Shown: positions 25,929 through 34,438 of the stretch, piece by piece
Numbering within the stretch: position 1 is the first letter of the stretch
Layout: the number at the start of each line of letters is the position of its first letter
Source: Methanofollis tationis
GTDB lineage: Archaea; Halobacteriota; Methanomicrobia; Methanomicrobiales; Methanofollaceae
Direction of reading: 5' to 3'
Assembly (NCBI RefSeq): GCF_013377755.1
Contig: NZ_JABXWR010000001.1
Span: 941,104 to 1,005,103 of the forward strand
DNA length: 64,000 bases
Translations under genes and position numbers: made by a program
Notes under the pieces: model-generated
The model's input: the letters and a program-made list of their open reading frames with translations, nothing else
What the model was told of the DNA's origin: nothing
Database searches by the model: none

Positions 25929-26648
25929 ATGATGACCCCTGCGTCGTTCCCGGCGATCGCCTTCGTCCCCTTCTTCTCAACAGATATGATCATCATGCTC
26001 GGGCTCCTGATGGTCCCGGTCCTCCTCCTCTACCTCTATATCGTCGTCAGCGAAGAGGCGTTCGAACTCGCGGGATTGAAGGCGTGGGCGGCCCTCCTGA
26101 TGACCCTGGGAGCGCTTGCCGGGAGTTTCATCGATATCCCGTTCATGACGATCGACGGCGTCACCCTCGCCGTGAACGCCGGGGGGTGCCTGATCCCGCT
26201 CATGATCTCGGCCGAACTCCTCGCCAGGGACCGGGTTGAAAAAGGGCCGGCCATCCTCGCCATCCTGCTGGTGGCGGCGATCTCGTATTACTTCTCGGTG
26301 CCGACGCCTGAAACGGGCATCCTGATGCCCTTCTACATCGCCCCGCTCGCAGGAGCGTTTGCCGGCATCCTCTTCACCAGGGCCGGGATCGCCGCGGCGG
26401 GCACGGCATACATCGGCGGGGCGATGGGCACCCTGCTGGGCGCGGACATCTTCCATCTCCTCACGCCGGGAACGGTCGCCCATATCGCCGGGGGAAAAGC
26501 AGCCGTCCTCTCCATCGGCGGGGCCGGAGTATTCGACGGCATCTTTCTCACCGGGATCTTCGCGGTCTTTTTAGCGGCGGTCGTCGCGCACAGGATACGG
26601 AATAACGAGGCAGACGGGAATAAGGCGCATTTAGGGAGAGATAAATAA
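25929..26648 (+). CDS. DUF1614 membrane protein (paralogue)
   Basis: This protein of about 239 residues with about seven transmembrane helices ends in GTLLGADIFHLL..SIGGAGVFDGIFLTG, the same signature as the protein at 11925-12647. The function is unknown. The ATG at 25929 is 27 bases after a GTTTAT element and would give a leaderless message; the upstream ATG at 25899 directly abuts a GGAGGT and is too close to it. The C-terminus is hydrophilic. A short gap separates it from the HdeD-like gene. Confidence 0.75.
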   Translation: MMTPASFPAIAFVPFFSTDMIIMLGLLMVPVLLLYLYIVVSEEAFELAGLKAWAALLMTLGALAGSFIDIPFMTIDGVTLAVNAGGCLIPLMISAELLARDRVEKGPAILAILLVAAISYYFSVPTPETGILMPFYIAPLAGAFAGILFTRAGIAAAGTAYIGGAMGTLLGADIFHLLTPGTVAHIAGGKAAVLSIGGAGVFDGIFLTGIFAVFLAAVVAHRIRNNEADGNKAHLGRDK

Positions 26649-26670
26649 CGTATTTCCGCTCTTTGAGTGC

Positions 26671-27237
26671 ATGGAAGAGACAGAAATCATCATTGAGATG
26701 AGAAGCAGCCGCGAATGGGGGCCCTTTGTCGTGCGCGGCATCGCCGCCCTCCTCGTCGGCACCGTCGTCCTCCTCTGGACCGGGCTCAGCCTCGAGATCT
26801 TAATGTACCTCTTCGGGGCGATGGCGCTCATCTACGGCGTCATGCTCGTCGTCTTCGGATCGACGCAGCCGGTCGGCAGGACGGGCACGACCCTCGCCAT
26901 GCTCCTCGGTGTCCTCTCGGCCATCCTCGGCATCGCGGCGATCGTCTGGCCCTGGCTCATGGCGGCCGCCCTGGTCACCCTCCTTGCGGCCCTCTCGATC
27001 GTCATCGGCCTCTCTGACATCGCCCTTGCGATCTTTGCCGTGGAGGGAACCGGGAACCGCCTGCTCCTCGGGATCTCAGGGGCGCTCTCCGTCGTCATCG
27101 GCGGCATCTTCATGGCATTCCCGATCTTCGGCGGCCTGGTGTTTGTCGCCCTGTACCTCGGCGTGTTTGCGATCGCCTGCGGGATCATATCCATCATCAC
27201 CGGGATCTCCCTGCGGGGAGAGAAGACCGGGGCCTGA
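26671..27237 (+). CDS. HdeD/DUF308-family membrane protein
   Basis: This 188-residue protein has six predicted helices in three repeated hairpins. It matches the HdeD (DUF308) family, best known from acid-resistance protein HdeD of enterobacteria: RGIAALLVGTVVLLWTGLSLE..LFGAMALIYG and similar later repeats. Its role in methanogens is unknown. TATA-like GATAAATAAC ends 22 bases before the ATG, suggesting its own near-leaderless transcript. It converges on a HAD hydrolase gene. Confidence 0.82.
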   Translation: MEETEIIIEMRSSREWGPFVVRGIAALLVGTVVLLWTGLSLEILMYLFGAMALIYGVMLVVFGSTQPVGRTGTTLAMLLGVLSAILGIAAIVWPWLMAAALVTLLAALSIVIGLSDIALAIFAVEGTGNRLLLGISGALSVVIGGIFMAFPIFGGLVFVALYLGVFAIACGIISIITGISLRGEKTGA

Positions 27238-27249
27238 CACACCTTTTAT

Positions 27250-27891
27250 TCAGACCGAAAAGAGGTCCCACGCCTCGTTGATGTGCAGGGCCTGCATCCC
27301 GAGACGGCGCGACGGGACGATATCGTTGCTCTGCGAGTCGCCGATGAAGAGGACATGCTCGGGCTCGAGATGCATCCGTTCGAGCGCCACACGAAAGATC
27401 GCCTCGTCAGGTTTTTTGCACCCGACGTCCGAGGAGAAGACGACCGTCTGGAAGAAGGGATAAAAGCCGAACATCCGCAATTCGATCTCTGAGAAGACCC
27501 GCTGGCCATTGGAGACAACCCCGAGGGGGTATGCGCTGAGGGCGGCGATCAGGCGGCGGCTACTGGGAAATGCGCAGATCCGCCTGACGGTCGCCGCCCT
27601 GAAGGAGCGGGCGAGCAGGACGCCAAGCGCCGTGAAATCGATGGGCCAGACCGCATGGTCCTGGCAGATCCCGGCGAAGACCTCTTCGACCCGCACCTCC
27701 GGGTGCGCTCCTCCCCTCAGTTGCATCTCGTCCCTGATCCGTTTCCGGTATGCCGCCTGCAGGTCTTCGGGCGTGATCCTGACACCCTGATAGGCAAGCC
27801 AGGAGCTGAGCGTCCGGTACGGCCCGGGACTCCGCTCGTCGATGCTGATATCGAGCAGGGTGTCGTAGCAGTCGAATAAGATCCCCTGCAC
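27250..27891 (-). CDS. HAD-superfamily hydrolase (paralogue 1)
   Basis: This 213-residue HAD phosphatase has motif I FDCYDTLLD, motif II VVSNGQ, the lysine in VGCKKPDEAIF and motif IV FIGDSQSNDI. A small alpha-helical cap lies between motifs I and II. It shares the unusual SNGQRVFSE..LR..GF segment with the HAD protein at 34439-35101; the pair are close paralogues. It is the last gene of the glucan cluster (11 bases after the kinase). The substrate, probably a sugar phosphate, is inferred only from context. Confidence 0.85.
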   Translation of the reverse strand: MQGILFDCYDTLLDISIDERSPGPYRTLSSWLAYQGVRITPEDLQAAYRKRIRDEMQLRGGAHPEVRVEEVFAGICQDHAVWPIDFTALGVLLARSFRAATVRRICAFPSSRRLIAALSAYPLGVVSNGQRVFSEIELRMFGFYPFFQTVVFSSDVGCKKPDEAIFRVALERMHLEPEHVLFIGDSQSNDIVPSRRLGMQALHINEAWDLFSV

Positions 27892-27902
27892 CCGTGAGAA
27901 AT

Positions 27903-28844
27903 CTACCGGCGCCTCAGACAGAGCATCGCCTCCTGTAAAAGCCAGTTTCGTTCATCCCGCGGGGGTGCCAGGCGCGCCATCCTGAGATAACCGAGCCCCA
28001 TGTAAAACGGGACGCACCCGGTGATGTACGCAAACTCCTCAGGGGAACGGGCATAATTCCAGAGAAAGTGGCCGATGTATGGTTCGGCGGCGTCGGGATT
28101 GCCGCAGCGGCGGCGAAAGGCGAATTTCATCTCGGCACAGAAGATCCCGGGGTCGTGGGCCGGGTGAGCATCGGTCCATGCGGATTCAAAATCGATCGCC
28201 ACGACGCCGTCGTTTGTGAAGAGATAGTTTGCCGGCGTGGCGTCCCGGTGGATCATGCAGCCGCGCTCGCGGTCAAGGGCGCCTGAATGCCACCATTCCC
28301 CGAGCAGGCGGTTGAATAACTCCCGCTCCGCCCCGGGGAGGCGGTTCTGGTCGAGGACGTCATGGACGTTCGAGAACTCCCGCTCCTTGCGGTACCGGGA
28401 CGACTCCAGGTCGTGGAGCCGTCTGAGCAGGGTGGCGACCCCGGTCAGGCGGTTGTAGAGGGCGGGTTCATCTCCCAGACAGGCGGAGAGCGGCGTGCCC
28501 GGCACGAAAGCGGTCACCAGGACGCAGTTGAACTCCCGCCTCATCGCAAGCGGTTCGGCGACCCGGATCACCTTTCCCGCCCGCCTGAGCAGGCGGAACT
28601 CGGACTTCATCGCCTTCTCCGGGTCGTAGCGATGGTTCGCTCCGGTCGGTTCGGCGAAGAACTTGGCGACCACCGCCGGCCCGCCGGCAAACTGGTAGCG
28701 GCAGACGGTGTGCGAGGCCGGCCTGATCAGGGAGACCTCGGCCGGGGCCGAGGGGTCGGGCAGGCGGCCGTCGAGCACCGAGACGAGCCAGTCCCTGAAC
28801 GGGTCGCCCTGGTGCAGGGTGGCGAGATGCCGTTCATGCCGCAC
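27903..28844 (-). CDS. APH-fold phosphotransferase of the glucan cluster
   Basis: From the GTG at 28844 this is a 313-residue kinase of the aminoglycoside/choline phosphotransferase fold. The catalytic loop is MIHRDATPANYLF (HxDxxxxN) and the metal loop VVAIDFESAW. The start overlaps the debranching enzyme stop by 11 bases and is preceded by GGGGGTGA. A much longer upstream extension of the frame is only the shadow of the debranching enzyme gene. The position between the debranching enzyme and a HAD phosphatase suggests a sugar or glucan kinase, but the substrate is unproven. Confidence 0.78.
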   Translation of the reverse strand: MRHERHLATLHQGDPFRDWLVSVLDGRLPDPSAPAEVSLIRPASHTVCRYQFAGGPAVVAKFFAEPTGANHRYDPEKAMKSEFRLLRRAGKVIRVAEPLAMRREFNCVLVTAFVPGTPLSACLGDEPALYNRLTGVATLLRRLHDLESSRYRKEREFSNVHDVLDQNRLPGAERELFNRLLGEWWHSGALDRERGCMIHRDATPANYLFTNDGVVAIDFESAWTDAHPAHDPGIFCAEMKFAFRRRCGNPDAAEPYIGHFLWNYARSPEEFAYITGCVPFYMGLGYLRMARLAPPRDERNWLLQEAMLCLRRR

Positions 28845-30531
28845 CGGCGTCACCCCCTGAGGGCGGGCCGCGGTATCCCCGCAGCACCCCGGCGACGCTC
28901 CAGGCCTGGGAGATGCAGCCGCGGGGACGGTGCGGCGTGTCGCCGTCGAAGCACTCCGAGACGGTGCCGAGCCCGGCGTCGGCAAGGTGGGCAGAGAGCG
29001 GAGCGAGCAGGACGGCGGAGTCGGCGCCCGGTGCGTGGATGCGCAGGGCGTCGATGTAAAAGGGGAGGAGCCACGGCCAGACCGTGCCGTTGTGGTAGGT
29101 GGCGTCGCCTGCGAACCGGCCGGCATAGCCGCGCTCGCGCGGCGAGAGGGTGCGCAGCCCGAAGGGCGTGAGCAGTTCCTCCCTGATCACGCCGAGGGCG
29201 CGGCGCCCCTGTTCGGGTGGTACGATCCCGAGGGCGAGGGCGATTACCTGGTTCGGGCGGACGGCGGGGTCGGTCGGGTCGAGCAGATCGAAGAAACAGC
29301 CGCGATCCTGGTTCCAGAACCGGGAGAAGGCACTCTCTGCCGTATGCGCCGGCACCGGCCCCTCGATCCCGAGGGATTCGGCGAACCTGAGGGCGGCGAT
29401 CCAGAGGGCGTTCACCTCCACCGGTTTTCCGGCCCGCGGGGTATGGGGCGTGTCCATCCAGGTGCTCCGCGGCGCAACGGCGATGAGACCGCCGTCGAGA
29501 TGCGCCACGGCGCTTTCGGGATACTCCCGGAGGATCGCCTCGATATGCGGCCGCATCGACGCCACAAACCGGTCGTCATGGGAGCAGGCGCGGTAGCGTT
29601 CAAGGGCATGGAGAAACCAGAGCGGGGCGTCGCTGGAGGCGTAGTCGTCGGGCATCCGGTTCGGGATGAGGCCGCCCTTCAGCCTTTCTGCAGAGCGGGC
29701 AAAGACCCGGCGTGCCTCTGCATATCTCCCCCGCGAGAGGAGGAGGCCGGGGATGGAGACGAAGGTGTCCCGCCCCCATCCTTCGGCAAACCAGTGGTAG
29801 CCGGCCAGGATCTCGTCACCGCAGAGAAACGAGTCCGCGGCCCGGTCGAGCCAGCCGTCCCGACCGGGCCGTGCGGCGGAGCAGGACACCCCGTCGGCCT
29901 CGGCCGTGAGGGTGAGGGTGCAGTCCTCGCCGGCGGCGGTGAACGCACCCGGCGCGTAGAGGTGTTCCTGGTGCGCATACCCCCGCTCCCTGTCCTCCTC
30001 GTAGAGGACGTCGCGGTAGAGGCAGGGCGCCGGGGCAAAGGCCATCTCCCGCGACCGCAGGGTGAGCGGCCCGACCCGAACCCCGCCGGGGATCGGCGTC
30101 GCCGTGAGGTCGTACGCCGTTCTCGTCTCGTGGATCCCCCGGTCGGCGACGAGCGGGACGACCCGCACCTCGCCAGGCCCGGCGAGATCGTACCTGACCG
30201 TGAGGGCGCCGTCAAACGAGATGCGTTTTCTGAGGGAGGCGCCGCCTGCCGCATAGGAAAAGACGGGATCGGGATCCAGGCAAACGCCGTACAGGCGGGA
30301 GAGGCCGCGCTCGTCGGTCCCGCCGGCGTAGGCCGCCGGGGTGAGGGGCTCGCCGTTGAGGTGCTCGTCCAGCGAGGCGAGGAGGACGCGGCCCCCGGCC
30401 ACCAGCAGACCGTGATATTTGCGGGTGTTCCCGGCAAGGGAGGATGAGGCCCACGCCCCGTTGCAGACGAGCAGGAACTCTTTTCGCCGTGCGAACCTCC
30501 GGTCCTGCACTTCGGACCCGAAAGCGATCAT
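28834..30531 (-). CDS. archaeal glycogen-debranching enzyme (amylo-alpha-1,6-glucosidase)
   Basis: This 565-residue protein has an N-terminal beta domain (NTRKYHGLLVAGG..LASLDEHLNG is the family signature) and a C-terminal (alpha/alpha)6 barrel with the catalytic-region segments WFAEGWGRDTFVSIPGLLL, STWMDTPHTPRAGKPVEVNALW, YHNGTVWPWLLPFY and SECFDGD. It removes alpha-1,6 branches from glycogen-like glucans. The ATG at 30531 overlaps the stop of the upstream glycosyltransferase (ATGA) behind GGGGAGG; a start at 30549 is less likely. It is the fourth gene of the GH57-GT-GT-GDE-kinase operon. Confidence 0.9.
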   Translation of the reverse strand: MIAFGSEVQDRRFARRKEFLLVCNGAWASSSLAGNTRKYHGLLVAGGRVLLASLDEHLNGEPLTPAAYAGGTDERGLSRLYGVCLDPDPVFSYAAGGASLRKRISFDGALTVRYDLAGPGEVRVVPLVADRGIHETRTAYDLTATPIPGGVRVGPLTLRSREMAFAPAPCLYRDVLYEEDRERGYAHQEHLYAPGAFTAAGEDCTLTLTAEADGVSCSAARPGRDGWLDRAADSFLCGDEILAGYHWFAEGWGRDTFVSIPGLLLSRGRYAEARRVFARSAERLKGGLIPNRMPDDYASSDAPLWFLHALERYRACSHDDRFVASMRPHIEAILREYPESAVAHLDGGLIAVAPRSTWMDTPHTPRAGKPVEVNALWIAALRFAESLGIEGPVPAHTAESAFSRFWNQDRGCFFDLLDPTDPAVRPNQVIALALGIVPPEQGRRALGVIREELLTPFGLRTLSPRERGYAGRFAGDATYHNGTVWPWLLPFYIDALRIHAPGADSAVLLAPLSAHLADAGLGTVSECFDGDTPHRPRGCISQAWSVAGVLRGYRGPPSGGDAGAA

Positions 30532-31763
30532 CCTCCCCTCCCCTGGCACGCCTCCTCGTACGCCGCCAGCGTAGCCTCGACGGCGCCTTCCCAGGCAAAC
30601 ATTGCGAGCACCCGGGCCCTCCCGTTCCTGCCCATCGTCTCCCTGAGAGCGGCGTCCCGCAGGATCAGGGAGATATAGGTGGCGATGTCCCGGGGATCGT
30701 ACGGGTCGATGTGAAAACCGCAGATCCCCGGCCCCGAGGGCACGACCTGCTCGCGCATCCCCGAGGTGCCCTGCGCCCCGACGACGACCGGTTTTGCCAT
30801 CGCCATCGCCTCGGTGCAGACGATGCCGAAGGGCTCGTAGGTCGAGGGAAAGACGCAGAGGTCGGCGGCGGCATAGGCGATTATCCGCTCCTCCTCAGGG
30901 AGCACCGAGAAGAGCAGGTGAACTCGTCCCCCCCCTTTCATCTCCGCGAGGTGCCGCACCTCGTCCTCTGTTTCGCCGACCCCGATCACGACGAGGCGCG
31001 CCTCCGGGACGTCCTGGAGGACGTACTGGAAGGCCCTGACCAGGGTGTCGGCGCCCTTCACCCGCGTAAGCCTGCCGACAAAGAGGATCACCGGGTCGTC
31101 GCCCAGACCCAGGCGCTCCCGGAACGCCCTGACGTCAGCCTTCAAAACGCGGCCGGGATCGTACTTCGCCGGGTCGACCCCGTTGTAGACCACCCGGATC
31201 TTTTCCGGGGGAACGCCCAGGGAGACGAGTTCGTCCTGCATCGCCCGGCTCACGGTGACGACGATATCTGCACGCTCCGCAGCCCGCGCTTCTAACGCCC
31301 TGATCGTCGGCGACCCCCAGCCCACCGACCGCCCGGCCTCGGTGGAGTGGACGTGGAGCACAAACGGGATATCCAGACTCGCCGCGGCGAGCATGCCGGC
31401 CGGGGCCGCAAGCCAGTCGTGGGCGACGGCGAGGTCGTGACTCACGCCCCGGTTGAGGAGGTCGCCGGCGGAGAGGATCGAGAAGATCTGGTATTCGGCA
31501 AAGAACCGCTGCGAGTCAGGCGGCCAGCCCGCCACCTCCTGCGGGAGGAGGATCGGGAGGAGGGGGCGCGGGTCAGGGATCGCCGGTCTCCTGACCGTGA
31601 TCGCACCCCCGACCTCTTCGGCCGCCGTGCCCTCGCTCAACCATGCATAGACGCTCAGGGCATGACCCGCCGCCGCGAGCCGCGGCGCAACCTCCAGGGC
31701 ATAGGTGCCGAGCCCACCCCTGAAAAACGGCGGGAACTCATCGAGAAAATAGGCGATCCGCAT
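30528..31763 (-). CDS. glycosyltransferase family 4 (glycogen-synthase-like) 1
   Basis: This 411-residue GT-B protein has the N-terminal loop PPFFRGGLGTYALEVAPRL, the linker VPPEKIRVVYNGVD, VGRLTRVKGADTLVRAF and the donor-site motif STYEPFGIVCTEAMA (EPFG..E). It is typical of retaining GT4/GT5-like enzymes that build alpha-glucans from nucleotide sugars. It overlaps its neighbours on both sides by 1-4 bases, so the operon is tightly coupled. The exact donor (UDP- or ADP-glucose) cannot be told from sequence. Confidence 0.85.
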   Translation of the reverse strand: MRIAYFLDEFPPFFRGGLGTYALEVAPRLAAAGHALSVYAWLSEGTAAEEVGGAITVRRPAIPDPRPLLPILLPQEVAGWPPDSQRFFAEYQIFSILSAGDLLNRGVSHDLAVAHDWLAAPAGMLAAASLDIPFVLHVHSTEAGRSVGWGSPTIRALEARAAERADIVVTVSRAMQDELVSLGVPPEKIRVVYNGVDPAKYDPGRVLKADVRAFRERLGLGDDPVILFVGRLTRVKGADTLVRAFQYVLQDVPEARLVVIGVGETEDEVRHLAEMKGGGRVHLLFSVLPEEERIIAYAAADLCVFPSTYEPFGIVCTEAMAMAKPVVVGAQGTSGMREQVVPSGPGICGFHIDPYDPRDIATYISLILRDAALRETMGRNGRARVLAMFAWEGAVEATLAAYEEACQGRGG

Positions 31764-32896
31764 CAGAGCACCTGTTCATAGACGCGCTCCATCGCACCGG
31801 CGACCGACTCCCAGCGGAACTCCCGCTCCACCTTCTCCCGGCCGCGCCTGCCGAGGGCGCAGCAGAGCCCGTGATCGCCGATGACAGCGTTGATCCCGTC
31901 GGCGATCCCTTTCGCGGACGGCTGCACCTTCACCCCGTTGACAAACTGGTCGATGTTCTCGGAGAGGCCGCCGACGTCTGAGGCGACGACGCAGCGACCG
32001 GCGCTCCACGCCTCGGTGAGGACCAGCCCGAAGGGTTCGTTCCTGCTCGGGATGGCGACGATATCGGCGGCGTTCATGAGCCTGATATAGGCGGGCTCGT
32101 CGAGATAGCCGAGAAGGCGCACCGGCATCCCCCTGGCGCGGCGGGAGAGCACGCCGTGCATGTCCCCCTCCCCGGCAAAGAGAAAGTGAGCGTCCCAGCG
32201 GTTTTTCAGGACGGCGGGCACCGCCCTGAGGAGGAGGTCAGGGCCTTTCTGGTAGGCGAGGCGGCCGCCGAAGAAGACGAGCGGGGCGTACGGGTGGACG
32301 CCGTACTTCTCTTTCACCGCCCCGGCATCGACCGGCATATAATAACGGTCAGGATCGATCCCGTTCGGGACGGCGTCGATCTTATAGTCAGGGACATTGT
32401 AGAGGCCCATCACCTCCTGCCTGAGGGTGCGGGAGACCGCCGTGACCCGCTTTGCAATATAGGCGCCATACCACTCTTTCCCTGAGATCTCGCCGAACTC
32501 CCACCATCCTCCTCTCTGGTTGCCGTTCCGGCCGTATTCGGTCGAGTGAAAGGAGAGCACCGTCTTTCGGTCCCTGAAGAGGTGGAGCGCCTCCACAAAG
32601 TGCCAGTCGTGAAAGTGCAGGATATCGAAGGGCGGCGAATCCTCCCCCCTGAAGAGGGCGGCGGCCTGGAGCGAGAGGTCACGGCAGTAATCGACGATGT
32701 TTCCTCCCTGCGAGCTGCAGTAGTGATAGCGCACGCCGTTTCTCCTGTCAGGGCCCGGACCGCGGGTGAAAAAGTGGATCTCGTGGCCGCGGCGGGCGAG
32801 GGCCTCGGCAAGGCAGGTGGCGGCCGGGGCGAGGCCGCCGACCCGCACCGCATGGAGCGACTCCCAGCAGAAGAAGGCGATCTTCAGCGGGCGCAC
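31763..32896 (-). CDS. glycosyltransferase family 4 (glycogen-synthase-like) 2
   Basis: From the GTG at 32896 (GGAGGTG six bases upstream) this 377-residue GT-B protein carries VRVGGLAPAATCLAEALARRGHEIHFFTRG, the HFHDWH and SFHSTEYGR segments, a GGRLAYQKGPDLLL motif and SRNEPFGLVLTEAWSAG. The last is the EPFG..E donor motif. It overlaps the GH57 gene by 13 bases and the next glycosyltransferase by one base. Having two related GT4 enzymes in one operon suggests either a heteromeric synthase or different steps of glucan synthesis. Confidence 0.83.
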   Translation of the reverse strand: MRPLKIAFFCWESLHAVRVGGLAPAATCLAEALARRGHEIHFFTRGPGPDRRNGVRYHYCSSQGGNIVDYCRDLSLQAAALFRGEDSPPFDILHFHDWHFVEALHLFRDRKTVLSFHSTEYGRNGNQRGGWWEFGEISGKEWYGAYIAKRVTAVSRTLRQEVMGLYNVPDYKIDAVPNGIDPDRYYMPVDAGAVKEKYGVHPYAPLVFFGGRLAYQKGPDLLLRAVPAVLKNRWDAHFLFAGEGDMHGVLSRRARGMPVRLLGYLDEPAYIRLMNAADIVAIPSRNEPFGLVLTEAWSAGRCVVASDVGGLSENIDQFVNGVKVQPSAKGIADGINAVIGDHGLCCALGRRGREKVEREFRWESVAGAMERVYEQVL

Positions 32897-34317
32897 AGCC
32901 TGCACCTCCGTTCCCGCACCGCGTTCTTCACCGCATCGGCCGTCTCGCAGGCGGCGACCTCGAGGGCAAGGCGGCGTTCGCCAAACGATCCCTCGATCCA
33001 GCGTGCGAAGTCGCCGCGGGCAAGGTGGCGGTCCACCGAGGCCGCAGGCGCCTGATCGAGCGCCTCCTCGAACTCGCGGAGGCTGTGGGCCGACCACCCG
33101 GCATAGGTGCCGTCCGGGAAGGAGAAGTGGAAGGCCCGATCCGCCGGGAGCGAGACGAGGGCGTGTTTCGCTCTCGGGAGGCAGCGCCGTTCGAGGTGGG
33201 AGAGGACCTGCATGAAGGTTTCATAGGACTCGAACCTGCCGTTCGGGCAGAAGTGCCGGTGGACCTCGCCGCAGGACCCGCCCTTCGAGGCAAGATAATA
33301 GAAGTGGTCGCTCGTGCCGAGGTACCGCCAGAGTTCCGGGCGCATCGTGCGGGCCGGCGAGTGCTCAAGGGCGAAAAAGGCGCTCCTCTGGAGGTGGTTG
33401 CCGAGCCATGCCGAGGTGTCCTTCTCCAGGTCGGCCCAGGAGACCGGATCAGGGATCTCGATCTTTCCTGCCGGCGGGTGCGCCGCCGCTTCCGAGGGGA
33501 GAACGCACGCAACCCCGGCCCTGTCGAGAGCGGCGGGCAGGGCGGAGAGAAACTCGAAGATCCCGCTCCCCGCGGGCTGGTGCTCGCCGAAGGTCTCGAA
33601 GTCCACGAAGACGTGGGCGCACCGGCCAGGCGAACCGGCGATCCAGGCAGCGTACTTCCCGGCGGTCAGGGGCTGTTTGTCCCATCCCTTCCACGAGAAC
33701 CTGAAGGCGATGTCGTCTGAGAGCGGGCAGTTGCGGAGGAGCACCGGCATGCCCTCGCAGGTGTAGGTCTCGTTCGGCGTCCTTCCCAGGAGGATACGGT
33801 CGGCCCCCTCGGTGTAGACGGCCGAGAAGCCAAGGTCCCTGATGGCGGCGGCGATGCCCGGGTCGAGGGAGAACTCGGTGTTTTCGGCCACGCGGGGCCG
33901 CCGGCCGAAGAGATCGGCCATCAGGTCGGCGTGCATCCCGATCTGAGCGGCGAGTTCGTCCTGGTCGGCAAAAAAGCCTGCAAGGCTGTGGTAATAGGTC
34001 TGGGCGAGCACCTCGGCATTCCGGTGGGAGCCTGCCTCGACAAAGAGGGAGAGGCCCTCAGGGCACCACGCTTCGAGCTGCTCGACAAGCACGCCCGAGA
34101 GCGAGAACGAACACCGCAGCCCCTCGTCGAGGGCGTCGATGAGCAGCCCTGCTGCAGGGATGTAACAGCGTTCGGCCACCTTTCTCAGGATCGCCCGGTT
34201 CCCCGGGTCGAAGTAGTGATTTTTCAGGTCCCGCCGCCCTTTTGCCGCCTCAGGCCTGAACGAAGGGTTCAGGCGGAATGGTTGATGCACCTCGAATCCC
34301 AGACAGATACCTGCCAT
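32884..34317 (-). CDS. GH57-family alpha-amylase/glucanotransferase-like glycosidase
   Basis: From the ATG at 34317 this 477-residue protein is a glycoside hydrolase family 57 member. Its barrel begins ICLGFEVHQPFRL (conserved His), and a catalytic-nucleophile-type segment RPRVAENTEFSL is near residue 150. The strand AHVFVDFETFGEH supplies the expected Asp, and HSLREFEEALD is C-terminal. It should act on alpha-1,4-glucans. GGGGGGT precedes the start, and a TATA-like ATTATTTATT lies about 80 bases upstream, making this the first gene of the glucan operon. Confidence 0.85.
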   Translation of the reverse strand: MAGICLGFEVHQPFRLNPSFRPEAAKGRRDLKNHYFDPGNRAILRKVAERCYIPAAGLLIDALDEGLRCSFSLSGVLVEQLEAWCPEGLSLFVEAGSHRNAEVLAQTYYHSLAGFFADQDELAAQIGMHADLMADLFGRRPRVAENTEFSLDPGIAAAIRDLGFSAVYTEGADRILLGRTPNETYTCEGMPVLLRNCPLSDDIAFRFSWKGWDKQPLTAGKYAAWIAGSPGRCAHVFVDFETFGEHQPAGSGIFEFLSALPAALDRAGVACVLPSEAAAHPPAGKIEIPDPVSWADLEKDTSAWLGNHLQRSAFFALEHSPARTMRPELWRYLGTSDHFYYLASKGGSCGEVHRHFCPNGRFESYETFMQVLSHLERRCLPRAKHALVSLPADRAFHFSFPDGTYAGWSAHSLREFEEALDQAPAASVDRHLARGDFARWIEGSFGERRLALEVAACETADAVKNAVRERRCRLCAR

Positions 34318-34410
34318 GATACCCCCTCGCAACGGTGCGGTCTTACTGCTCCGGAAAGACCTCACCGTAGCACCACCCTCTTTCGGGACGCGGAATAAAT
34401 AATTTTCTCA

Positions 34411-34438
34411 GAAAAAAGCCGGCATATATGATGCCGGC
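34411..34438 (-). terminator. hairpin plus U-tract terminator of HAD paralogue 2
   Basis: Directly after the TGA of the HAD gene on the minus strand, GCCGGCAT and ATGCCGGC form a perfect 8-bp stem with a 5-base loop (34418-34438), followed by six T. It looks like a bacterial intrinsic terminator, unusual among the plain U-tracts elsewhere in this window. It separates the HAD gene from the glucan operon. Confidence 0.75.

Noticed and set aside
27903-29126. A 407-residue version of the APH-fold kinase
   Set aside because: The first 94 residues are Pro/Ser/Arg-rich out-of-frame translation of the debranching enzyme gene; the GTG at 28844 with its ribosome site is the better start.
31763-33097. 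A 444-residue version of the second GT4 glycosyltransferase
   Set aside because: The extra 67 residues overlap the GH57 gene out of frame; the GTG at 32896 has a perfect GGAGGTG upstream.
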